From: an uncultured Angelakisella sp.
Lineage (GTDB): Bacteria; Bacillota; Clostridia; Oscillospirales; Ruminococcaceae
NCBI GenBank assembly: GCA_904420255.1
Contig: CAJFUT010000048.1
Location: 1-7,782 of the forward strand
Length of the DNA: 7,782 nt
Direction of reading: 5' to 3'
Shown: positions 1 to 6,499 of the stretch, piece after piece
Position numbering within the stretch: position 1 is the first letter of the stretch
Layout of the letters: each line of letters opens with the position of its first letter
Position numbers and translations under genes: made by a program
Notes under the pieces: generated by a model
Seen by the model: the letters and a program-made list of their open reading frames with translations, nothing else
Told to the model about the DNA's origin: nothing
Database searches by the model: none

Positions 1-459
1 ATCCGGGACCGGGAGATCACCAAGCTCTACCGCTGCCTGGTGTTCGGCACCCCCTCCCCGGCCCACGCCCTGAAGAAGGCCTTCCTCCGGAAGGACGCCG
101 GAGCCGCCCAGGTGGAGGTGCTGGACCATCCCGTCCCCGGCGGACGGACCATCCTCACCGAGTACCAGGTCCTGGAATCCCGGGGCGGGGTGAGCCTCCT
201 GGAGGTGAAGCTCCACACCGGGCGCACCCACCAGATCCGGGCCCACATGGCCCACCTGGGCCACCCCCTGGTGGGGGACACGAAGTACGGCTCCGCCCGG
301 GAGAACCGCCGCTTCCCCTACCGCTGGCAGGCCCTCTGCGCCTGGCGGATCGTCTTCGACTTCCCCACCCCGGCGGAGCATCTGGACTACCTCCGGGGCC
401 GGAGCTTCCAGCTGGCGGCCCTCCCCTTCTCCTTGGAGGAACTGCCGGAAGGACAGTAA
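1..459 (+). CDS. RluA-family 23S rRNA pseudouridine synthase, C-terminal part (5' end outside window)
   Basis: The frame is open from the first base to TAA at 457-459, giving 152 visible residues. RluA-family enzymes isomerise specific uridines in rRNA or tRNA to pseudouridine in the cytoplasm. The visible part carries the family's C-terminal signature: KLYRCLVFG near residues 8-16, then TGRTHQIR at 73-80, followed by H(x)nHLGHPLVGD and KYG to about residue 97. It ends with a short beta-rich tail (ALCAWRIVFDFP, 111-122). The catalytic-Asp motif (HRLDxxTSG in the family) lies upstream of the window, so activity cannot be judged and the exact substrate (RluC, RluD or other) cannot be assigned. 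No frameshift or internal stop is seen. The gene converges on the minus-strand operon with a 15-nt gap, and its last codons form one arm of the 447-484 inverted repeat. Family confidence is high, specificity unknown. Confidence 0.93.
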   Translation: MRDREITKLYRCLVFGTPSPAHALKKAFLRKDAGAAQVEVLDHPVPGGRTILTEYQVLESRGGVSLLEVKLHTGRTHQIRAHMAHLGHPLVGDTKYGSARENRRFPYRWQALCAWRIVFDFPTPAEHLDYLRGRSFQLAALPFSLEELPEGQ

Positions 460-484
460 AGTCAATCGCCTTTACTATCCTTCC
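447..484. terminator. Shared bidirectional hairpin containing both convergent stop codons
   Basis: An inverted repeat sits exactly between the two convergent genes. GGAAGGA (447-453) pairs with TCCTTCC (478-484), and AGTAAAG (455-461) pairs with CTTTACT (470-476), around an 8-nt loop (462-469). The single opposed position, 454/477, is C-A in plus-strand RNA but a U-G wobble in minus-strand RNA, so the minus transcript forms a continuous 15-bp helix. Three more pairs (GCC 444-446 with GGC 488-490) are possible beyond a 3-nt bulge. The TAA of the RluA gene (457-459) and the TAG of the minus-strand gene (477-475) both lie inside the stem. There is no run of T on either side, only pyrimidine-rich sequence, so this is not a textbook intrinsic terminator. 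It may end or 3'-protect both transcripts. Confidence 0.6.
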
Positions 485-1020
485 TTCGGCCCCGGAAGCC
501 CTTCCGCCTGGGCTGTCCCCTCGGTGCGCAGGCGGTAGACCGCCCGGAGCCATTCCGGCTGGGAAGCCATCTCTTCCCGCATTTTTTCCAGCGCCCTCCT
601 GCCCGTCCGCCGGTCCAGGAGGGCGAACATTTTCTCCAGAGGGTCCCCGGAGCCCAGGCTCTCCCCGATGGGCCGGTTCCGGTACTGCTCCAGGGCGGTG
701 CAGAATTCCTCATCGGTGTACTCGGTCCTGGCGGAGGCGGGGTACGCCTTCAGCAGTGCCTGGAAGCCCCGCCAGTACTCCCCGGTGGACATGGGCCGCT
801 CCTTGGGGGAGATCCCCTCCCGGATGAACCAGGAGTTCACCGTCTCCCAGGAGAAGCGCTTGAAGCTCCTGCCGTCGAGGAAGAGCTCGAAGGCCCGGCA
901 GCCGTCCATCCCCACATAGCTGGTACAGCCGTACCGCACCCGGCCCTTCAGGGGCTCCGCCAGCATCTCCTCCTCCAGGTATTTCCGCATCCCGCTCCAG
1001 GATGCCAGCGCCTTTCCCAA
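475..1020 (-). CDS. Conserved protein resembling the SF0329 family (181 aa)
   Basis: This is the last gene of the operon, 38 nt after the polC stop. I choose a TTG start at 1020. It is preceded by AAGGAGG (1030-1036) with a 9-nt spacer, and it keeps the N-terminal SWSGMRKYLEEE segment. The first ATG (990, 171 aa) would remove that segment and has no comparable ribosome site. Two parts recall, from memory, the uncharacterised SF0329 family: the N-terminal SWSxxRKYLE followed by LKGRVRYGCTSY (about residues 24-35), and the C-terminal RPIGESLGSGDPL...ALLDRRTGRR (about 116-142). No signal peptide, membrane segment or catalytic motif is visible, so it is probably a soluble cytoplasmic protein. The C-terminus is charged and rich in Glu, Arg and Pro. 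Function is unknown, and position behind polC does not prove a replication role. The coding call is strong; the family call is moderate. Confidence 0.82.
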   Translation of the reverse strand: MGKALASWSGMRKYLEEEMLAEPLKGRVRYGCTSYVGMDGCRAFELFLDGRSFKRFSWETVNSWFIREGISPKERPMSTGEYWRGFQALLKAYPASARTEYTDEEFCTALEQYRNRPIGESLGSGDPLEKMFALLDRRTGRRALEKMREEMASQPEWLRAVYRLRTEGTAQAEGLPGPKEG

Positions 1021-1029
1021 CTGGACCTC

Positions 1030-1036
1030 CCTCCTT
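1030..1036 (-). promoter_or_regulatory. Shine-Dalgarno AAGGAGG that fixes the TTG start of the 475-1020 gene
   Basis: On the minus strand AAGGAGG lies 9 nt before TTG at 1020. A second, closer GGAGGT (1030-1025) leaves only 4 nt. No ATG or GTG in frame sits at a usable distance, so this site is the main reason to accept the TTG start. Confidence 0.75.
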
Positions 1037-1037
1037 C

Positions 1038-1052
1038 CGGGGCCGGGCCCCG
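1038..1052 (-). other. GC-rich hairpin between polC stop and downstream ribosome site
   Basis: CGGGGC and GCCCCG form a perfect 6-bp stem around a 3-nt loop, 6 nt after the polC stop and 1 nt before the SD of the next gene. No T run follows, so it is not a normal intrinsic terminator. It could stabilise the polC mRNA end or modulate access to the SD. In DNA this GC-rich, a chance hairpin is also possible. Confidence 0.4.
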
Positions 1053-1058
1053 TCCCCC

Positions 1059-4000
1059 TCAGAAGAGGGAGAGCTGGCTGTGCTCCGCCAGCCCCTCCAG
1101 GGAGCCGGCCTCCCGGAGGATCTCGATGACGCTTTTGGAGGCGCCGGAGCGGCTGGCCACCTCGTCCACCGAAAGGTAGGGCCCCTCCTTCCCCGCGTCT
1201 TCCAGGGCCTGGGCCGCCGCCATCCCCAGCCCCTTGAGGCTGGTGAAGGGCAGGCGGATCTTCCCGTCCTCGATGCGGTACAGCCCGGCGCTGGAGCGGT
1301 GGAGATCCACCGGCAGCAGCTGGATCCCCCTTTTCAGCATCTCGTAGATGATCTGGAGCATTTCCAGCTGGCTGTCCTCCTTGGGGGTGCGCTCGTTCCC
1401 CTTGGCGTAGAGGGCGTCGATGCGGCTCTTTACAAAACCCTGGCCCTTCATGGCGGCCATGGCGTCGAAGTCCTCCCCCCGGATGGTGAAGATGACGGCG
1501 TAGAACTCCTTGGGGTAGTAGATCTTGTACCACCCCAGGCGGATGGCGGAGATGACGTAGGCGGCGGCGTGGGCCTTGGGGAACATATATTTGATCTTGA
1601 GGCAGCTGTCGATATACCACTCCGGGACCCCGTGGTCCCGCATATCCTGCTTCATCTCCTCAGTGAGGAGGGCCGGGGCCTTCCCTTTCCGGGTGATCTC
1701 CATGATCTTGAAGGCCAGCTTCGGCTCCATCTTGTACTTCAGGTACAGGGTGGTCATGATGCTGTCCCGGGTGCCGATGACGTTGGAGATGGTGCAGGTG
1801 CCGGCGGCGATCAGGTCCTTGGCGTTGCCCAGCCACACGTCGGTGCCGTGGGAAAGGCCGGAAATCTGGAGCAGGTCGGAAAAGTTCTGGGGCTTGGCGT
1901 CCATCAGCATCCCCCGGACGAAGTTGGTGCCCATTTCCGGCAGGGCCAGGGTCCCGGTTTCGCACTTGATGTCGGAAAGGTCCACCCCCAGGGCCTCGGG
2001 GGAGGTAAAGAGGCTGTAGACCTTGGGGTCGCTCATGGGAATGTCGTCGATCTTGACGCCGGTGTAGTCCTCCAGGTACTTGAAAAGGGTGGGGGCGTCG
2101 TGGCCCAGCTCGTCCAGCTTCAGGATGGTGTCATGGAGGGAATGGAAGTCGAAGTGGGTGGTGATGATATCCCCCTCCGATTTGTCGGCGGGGTGCTGGA
2201 CCGGGCAGAAGTCGTAGACCTCGTGGTTGCTGGGGACCACCACCATCCCGCCGGGGTGCTGCCCGGTGGTGCGCTTGACCCCGGTGCAGCCCTTCACCAG
2301 GCGGTTTTCCTCGGCGGCGGTGACCACCAGCCCCTTTTCCTCCAGGTAGTGCTTCACATAGCCGTAGGCGGTCTTTTCCGCCACGGTGGAGATGGTGCCG
2401 GCCTTGAAGACGTGGTCCTTGCCGAACAGCTCCTCGGTGAAGGCGTGGGACCGGGACTGGTATTCCCCGGAGAAGTTCAGGTCGATATCCGGGGCCTTGT
2501 CGCCGTCGAAGCCCAGGAAGGTTTCAAAGGGGATTTCGTGGCCGTCCTGGCGCATGAGGGTGCCGCACCGGGGGCAGTTTTTGGCCGGAAGGTCAAAGCC
2601 GGAGCCCACCGAGCCGTCGGTGATGAACTCGCTGTGCTTGCACTGGGGGCAGACATAGTGGGGCGGCAGGGGGTTCACCTCGGAGATCCCCGCCATGATG
2701 GCCACAAAGGAGGAGCCCACCGAGCCCCGGGACCCCACCGAATAGCCGCACTCCACCGAACGCTGGACCAGCTTCTGGGCAATCATATAAAGGACTGAGA
2801 AGCCGTGCTTGGTGATGGAGGAAAGCTCCCGGTCCAGGCGGGTTTCCACGATTTCCGGCAGCGGGTCGCCGTAGATGGACCTGGCCTTTTCGTGGGTGAT
2901 GCGGATCAGGTCCTCCTCCGCCCCGGGAATGGTGGGGGTGAAGGTGCCGCTGGGGATGGGATGGATGTGGTCCACCAGGTCCACAATCCGGTTGGGGTTC
3001 TCGATGACGATCTCCCGGGCGGTTTCCTCATCCAGATAGGAGAACTCCTCCAGCATCTCCCGGGTTGTGCGCAGGTAAAGGGGCGCCTGGAGGTCGGCGT
3101 CCTTGAAGCCCTGCCCCGACATGAGGATCTCCCGGAACTTGGCGTCCTTCCGGTCCATGAAATGGACGTCCCCGGTGGCCACCACCGGCTTGCCCAGGTG
3201 GCGGCCCAGCTTCAGGATGGTGCGGTTGAAGTCCTCCAGCTCCTTCTCGCTTTTGGCCGCCCCCTCCCGGATCATAAAGGCGTTGTTCCCCAGGGGCTGC
3301 ACCTCCAGGTAGTCGTAGAAGGAGGCGATTTCGCAGAGCTCCCCCCAGCTCTTTCCCTCCACCACCGCCCGGAACAGCTGCCCGGCCTCGCAGGCGGACC
3401 CGATGAGCAGCCCCTCCCGGTATTTTTCCAGCTCGCTTTTGGGGATCCGGGGCTTCTGGAAGAAGTGGTCCAGATGGGCGTAGGAAACCAGGCGGTAGAG
3501 ATTTTTCAGGCCGGTGTCGTTTTTGGCCAGGATGATGATGTGGTAGGGGCGGGTCTTGACGTTGCCCTGGACCGAAAGGGAGGTATTGATGTCCCAGACG
3601 GTGGCGGCCCCCTTCTCCCCCTTCAGCTTTTCCAGCATCCGGAGGAAGATTTCCCCCAGCACCCGGGCGTCGTCGTCAGCCCGATGGTGGTGCTTCTGCT
3701 CCACCCCCAGGTGCCCCGCCAGGATGTCCAGCTTGTGCTTTTTCAGCTCCGGGTAGAGGGCCCGGGCCATGATGAGGGTGTCGATGCTGGTGAGCTCCCG
3801 GGAGAGTTTCGTCCGGCCCATGGCGGCCCGGAGGAAGCCCATATCAAAGGAGGCGTTGTGGGCCACCAGGATGCGGCAGCCGCCGCAGAAGGCGAAAAAC
3901 CGCTCCAGGGCCTCCTTCTCCGAGGGGGCGTCCTTCACCATCTCGTCGGTGATGCCGGTGAGGCGGACGATCTCGGGGGGGATGAGGGTTTCGGGATTGA

Positions 4001-5393
4001 CAAAGGTATCGAAGCTGTCCTCCACCTTCCCATCCCGGATGCGGACGGCGCCGATCTCGGTGAGGCGGTCGGAGGCGCTGGAAAGGCCAGTGGTTTCCAC
4101 GTCAAAGACGATGTATTCCCCGTCGATGGATTCCTCGCAGGGGCCTTTTACCGCCGGGACCATGTCGTCCACAAAATACCCCTCCACCCCGTAGATGACC
4201 TTGAAGTCGGGGTTGGATTTGCGGATCTTCTCGGCGGCGGCCACCGCCTCGGGGAAAGCCTGGACCACCCCGTGGTCGGTGATGGCGATGGCCCGGTGCC
4301 CCCACTTGGCGGCACGCTTCACCAGCTCCGCCGCGGGGGTCATGCCGTCCATGGCGGACATGGTGGTGTGGCAGTGGAGCTCCACCCGCTTTTCCTCGGC
4401 GTCGTCGGTGACCTCGATTTTTTGGACGGTGCTCACCGCCACAGGGCTCATGGTGACGTCCCGGTCGAATTTGTTATAGGCCACCTCCCCCTGGGCCAGC
4501 ACGGTGACCCCCGGCTTCAGGACGTCGGTGAGGGCGGCGCATTTCTCCTTCTCCACAAAGAGCTTCAGGTTGATGGAGCCGGTGTAGTCGGTGATGCTGA
4601 CGGTGAGGATGGTTTTGCTCCCGTCCCGGATGTCCTTGGCGGACACATCGAAAATATCCCCCCAAAGGACGGTGCGCCCCGTTTCGGCGTTCACCTCCCC
4701 AATCTTGACCGGCGGGGTGCGGATCTCCTTCCCCAGCACCGCCGAGGCGGAGCCCGGCACAAAGGAAAGCTCCTGGAAAAAGTCCCCCTGGTAGCCGCGG
4801 CGGGGGCTTCCCCCTTCCCCGCCGCCGGAACGCTCCCGCCGGGGCCGGGGGGCGGCTTCCTCCCGGGGAGCGGGCGGGGCCATCACCTTGGGGGTGTGGT
4901 CGGCGTCCAGAGGGGACTGGACCTGCCCGTCGTTGCCGCAGAGCTCCACCCTGGCCCGGACCTGGAAATCCCGCTGGAGAATGGCGGCGATCCGTTCCTC
5001 CACCTGCTGGGCCCGGAGGAACTCCCCGCCCCCGTTCTGGAGGCTGATGGTAAAGAGGCCCTCCTCCGGGTCATAGCCGGCGCTGGCGCCGATGAAAAAG
5101 CCGTTGATGGGGACCCCGGAGGCCGCCAGCTCCCGCACCACATTTCCCAGGCAGTCCCCCGAGAGGAGCTCCGGGCCATAGCGGCAGCGGATGGAAAAAT
5201 CCTCCAGAAGGCAGGCCAAACGCAGCGCCGACTGGACAGCAGAAAGCTCACCCCCGTCCAGCAAGGTATCGGAGGTGAGGCTTACGCTCATTCGTTCCTT
5301 ATTGTCCGAAAGGGAGATGCCCGTCACCCTGGCGGCCGCCACCGCCGGGGAGAGGGGGGCGTATCCCCCGAAAAGCTCTCCAAAGGTGTTCAA
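1059..5393 (-). CDS. polC: DNA polymerase III PolC, Gram-positive type replicative polymerase with proofreading exonuclease
   Basis: PolC is the main replicative DNA polymerase of Firmicutes, copying the chromosome 5'-3' with built-in 3'-5' proofreading. The chosen TTG start at 5393 gives 1444 aa, against 1437 in B. subtilis. Domains in order: divergent N-terminal domain (1-165); Pro/Arg/Gly-rich linker (about 166-205); OB fold (about 230-325); PHP part 1 with ELHCHTTMSAMDG (338-350) and ITDH (371-374); DnaQ-like exonuclease with DVETTG (431-436), VAHNASFDMGF (510-520) and HHRADDDA (569-576); PHP part 2; then the polymerase core. The core has a zinc site C915-x2-C918-x21-C940-x2-C943, catalytic PDIDLNFS (968-975, Asp969 and Asp971) and GCTGVKRTTGQHPGG (1035-1049). 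The protein ends in clamp-binding QLSLF. All exonuclease and polymerase acidic residues are present, so it should be active and proofreading. It lies 34 nt after ispG and was probably co-transcribed. An ATG 101 codons upstream (5696) lies inside ispG and its translation is the out-of-frame shadow of ispG. Confidence 0.98.
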   Translation of the reverse strand: MNTFGELFGGYAPLSPAVAAARVTGISLSDNKERMSVSLTSDTLLDGGELSAVQSALRLACLLEDFSIRCRYGPELLSGDCLGNVVRELAASGVPINGFFIGASAGYDPEEGLFTISLQNGGGEFLRAQQVEERIAAILQRDFQVRARVELCGNDGQVQSPLDADHTPKVMAPPAPREEAAPRPRRERSGGGEGGSPRRGYQGDFFQELSFVPGSASAVLGKEIRTPPVKIGEVNAETGRTVLWGDIFDVSAKDIRDGSKTILTVSITDYTGSINLKLFVEKEKCAALTDVLKPGVTVLAQGEVAYNKFDRDVTMSPVAVSTVQKIEVTDDAEEKRVELHCHTTMSAMDGMTPAAELVKRAAKWGHRAIAITDHGVVQAFPEAVAAAEKIRKSNPDFKVIYGVEGYFVDDMVPAVKGPCEESIDGEYIVFDVETTGLSSASDRLTEIGAVRIRDGKVEDSFDTFVNPETLIPPEIVRLTGITDEMVKDAPSEKEALERFFAFCGGCRILVAHNASFDMGFLRAAMGRTKLSRELTSIDTLIMARALYPELKKHKLDILAGHLGVEQKHHHRADDDARVLGEIFLRMLEKLKGEKGAATVWDINTSLSVQGNVKTRPYHIIILAKNDTGLKNLYRLVSYAHLDHFFQKPRIPKSELEKYREGLLIGSACEAGQLFRAVVEGKSWGELCEIASFYDYLEVQPLGNNAFMIREGAAKSEKELEDFNRTILKLGRHLGKPVVATGDVHFMDRKDAKFREILMSGQGFKDADLQAPLYLRTTREMLEEFSYLDEETAREIVIENPNRIVDLVDHIHPIPSGTFTPTIPGAEEDLIRITHEKARSIYGDPLPEIVETRLDRELSSITKHGFSVLYMIAQKLVQRSVECGYSVGSRGSVGSSFVAIMAGISEVNPLPPHYVCPQCKHSEFITDGSVGSGFDLPAKNCPRCGTLMRQDGHEIPFETFLGFDGDKAPDIDLNFSGEYQSRSHAFTEELFGKDHVFKAGTISTVAEKTAYGYVKHYLEEKGLVVTAAEENRLVKGCTGVKRTTGQHPGGMVVVPSNHEVYDFCPVQHPADKSEGDIITTHFDFHSLHDTILKLDELGHDAPTLFKYLEDYTGVKIDDIPMSDPKVYSLFTSPEALGVDLSDIKCETGTLALPEMGTNFVRGMLMDAKPQNFSDLLQISGLSHGTDVWLGNAKDLIAAGTCTISNVIGTRDSIMTTLYLKYKMEPKLAFKIMEITRKGKAPALLTEEMKQDMRDHGVPEWYIDSCLKIKYMFPKAHAAAYVISAIRLGWYKIYYPKEFYAVIFTIRGEDFDAMAAMKGQGFVKSRIDALYAKGNERTPKEDSQLEMLQIIYEMLKRGIQLLPVDLHRSSAGLYRIEDGKIRLPFTSLKGLGMAAAQALEDAGKEGPYLSVDEVASRSGASKSVIEILREAGSLEGLAEHSQLSLF

Positions 5394-5410
5394 AACGTAT
5401 GTACTCCCAT
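5390..5410 (-). other. Six-codon upstream reading frame overlapping the polC start
   Basis: ATG at 5410 opens a frame of six codons (MGVHTF) whose TGA (5392-5390) overlaps the polC TTG (5393-5391) as TTGA. AGGAG lies 13 nt before this ATG. A ribosome ending here would sit on the polC start, so translational coupling is possible. It may equally be chance. Confidence 0.25.
5404..5408 (-). promoter_or_regulatory. Shine-Dalgarno GGGAG for the polC TTG start
   Basis: GGGAG on the minus strand lies 10 nt before TTG at 5393, the first plausible in-frame start after the ispG stop. The resulting MNTFGELFGGY start resembles the short Phe/Glu-rich beginnings I recall for clostridial PolC. A stronger AGGAG (5428-5424), overlapping the ispG stop, is too far for this start but can serve the 6-codon reading frame at 5410-5390. 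Confidence 0.5.
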
Positions 5411-5427
5411 ATGTTCCCGGCCGCTCC

Positions 5428-6477
5428 TCACAGCCGCGCCACTTCCTCCAGAAGGACCGCCACCATCTGCTCCTCCGGTACCTTCCGGACAATCTCCCCC
5501 TTGCGGAACAGCAGGGCCTCCCCCTTTCCTCCGGCGATGCCGATGTCGGCGTCCCGGGCCTCCCCGGGGCCGTTGACGGGGCAGCCCATAATGGCGATCT
5601 TGACGTCCTTTTGGCAGTCCCGCAGGGCCTCCTCCACCTCCCGGGCCACCCGGAACAGGTCCACCTGGCAGCGCCCGCAGGTGGGGCAGGAAACAAACCT
5701 GGGGCCGTTCCGCAGCAGGCCCAGCCCCCGGAGGATATCCCGGGCGGCGTAGACCTCCTTCACCGGGTCGTCGGTGAGGGAAACCCGGATGGTGTCCCCG
5801 ATATTGTCCGCCAGCAGGGCCCCGAAGGCGGCGGCGGATTTGATAATCCCCATCCGCTCGGTGCCCGCCTCGGTGACCCCCAGGTGGAAGGGGCAGTCGG
5901 TCTGCTCCGCCGCCAGGCGGTAGGCCTCCACGGTGGTGAAAACGTCGGAGGACTTGATGGCCACCACATAGTTGTGGAAATCCAGCTCCTCCAGGAGCCG
6001 GATGTTCAGCAGGGCGCTCTCCGCCAGGGCCTGGGCGGTGGGGCGCTGGTATTTTTCCAGGATCTCCCGCTCCAGGCTGCCGGAATTGACCCCGATGCGG
6101 ATGGGGATATCCCGTTCCCCGCAGGCCTCCACCACCTGGCGCACCTTCTCCTGGTCGCCGATATTGCCGGGATTGATGCGGACCTTGTCCGCGCCGGCCC
6201 GGGCGGCCTCGATGGCAAGGCGGTAATCAAACTGGATGTCCGCCACCAGGGGCATGGGGGAGGCTTCCTTGATGGCCTGGATCAGCCGGGTCCCCCCCTC
6301 CCGGGGCATGGCCACCCGGTTGATCTGGCACCCGGCCTCATAGAGGGCCCTGGTCTGGCGGACGTTGGCTTCCATATCCTCCGGCGGGGCGCAGAGCATG
6401 GACTGAATGGCCACGAGGTTCCCCCCGCCGATGACCACCGAGCCGATCCGCACCTCACGGGTCTTTTGACGTTTCAT
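5428..6477 (-). CDS. ispG: (E)-4-hydroxy-3-methylbut-2-enyl diphosphate synthase IspG (GcpE), iron-sulfur enzyme of the MEP pathway
   Basis: IspG reductively opens MEcPP to HMBPP, the penultimate step of the MEP isoprenoid pathway, which feeds undecaprenyl carriers and other isoprenoids. The 349-aa length fits the two-domain bacterial form (about 350-375 aa). ATG at 6477 has GAGGTG (6490-6485) at 7 nt and lies 22 nt after the rseP stop. Barrel motifs: REVRIGSVVIGGGN (7-20), RINPGNIG (100-107), RIGVNSGSLE (127-136), GVTEAG (200-205). The [4Fe-4S] ligands of the C-terminal domain are all there: C264-x2-C267 (SCPTCGR), C299, and E306 in CPVNGPGE. Two barrel motifs deviate from the forms I know: the usual SMTNTDT reads SMLCAPP (26-32), and ADIHFDYR reads ADIQFDYR (79-86). 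With a complete cluster site, conserved length and conserved operon position it is very likely functional. Confidence 0.97.
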   Translation of the reverse strand: MKRQKTREVRIGSVVIGGGNLVAIQSMLCAPPEDMEANVRQTRALYEAGCQINRVAMPREGGTRLIQAIKEASPMPLVADIQFDYRLAIEAARAGADKVRINPGNIGDQEKVRQVVEACGERDIPIRIGVNSGSLEREILEKYQRPTAQALAESALLNIRLLEELDFHNYVVAIKSSDVFTTVEAYRLAAEQTDCPFHLGVTEAGTERMGIIKSAAAFGALLADNIGDTIRVSLTDDPVKEVYAARDILRGLGLLRNGPRFVSCPTCGRCQVDLFRVAREVEEALRDCQKDVKIAIMGCPVNGPGEARDADIGIAGGKGEALLFRKGEIVRKVPEEQMVAVLLEEVARL

Positions 6478-6499
6478 GGCTTGTCACCTCGTTATAGAT

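Noticed and set aside
475..1620. 381-codon minus frame running through the 475-1020 gene into polC
   Set aside because: The part right of 1020 is an out-of-frame reading of the polC 3' end; only the portion after the TTG at 1020 shows protein-like composition and a ribosome site.
2805..5576. Very long plus-strand open frame (923 codons), with others at 1002-2798 and 5191-6534
   Set aside because: They are antisense to polC and ispG, have Gly/Val/Asp/Leu-rich low-information translations and no family motifs. Long antisense frames are expected opposite GC-rich genes with strong third-position bias.
5394..5696. N-terminal extension of polC to an ATG at 5696
   Set aside because: The added 101 residues overlap the ispG coding region in another frame and read as Arg/Pro/Ser-rich shadow sequence; the TTG at 5393 has a ribosome site and gives the normal PolC length.
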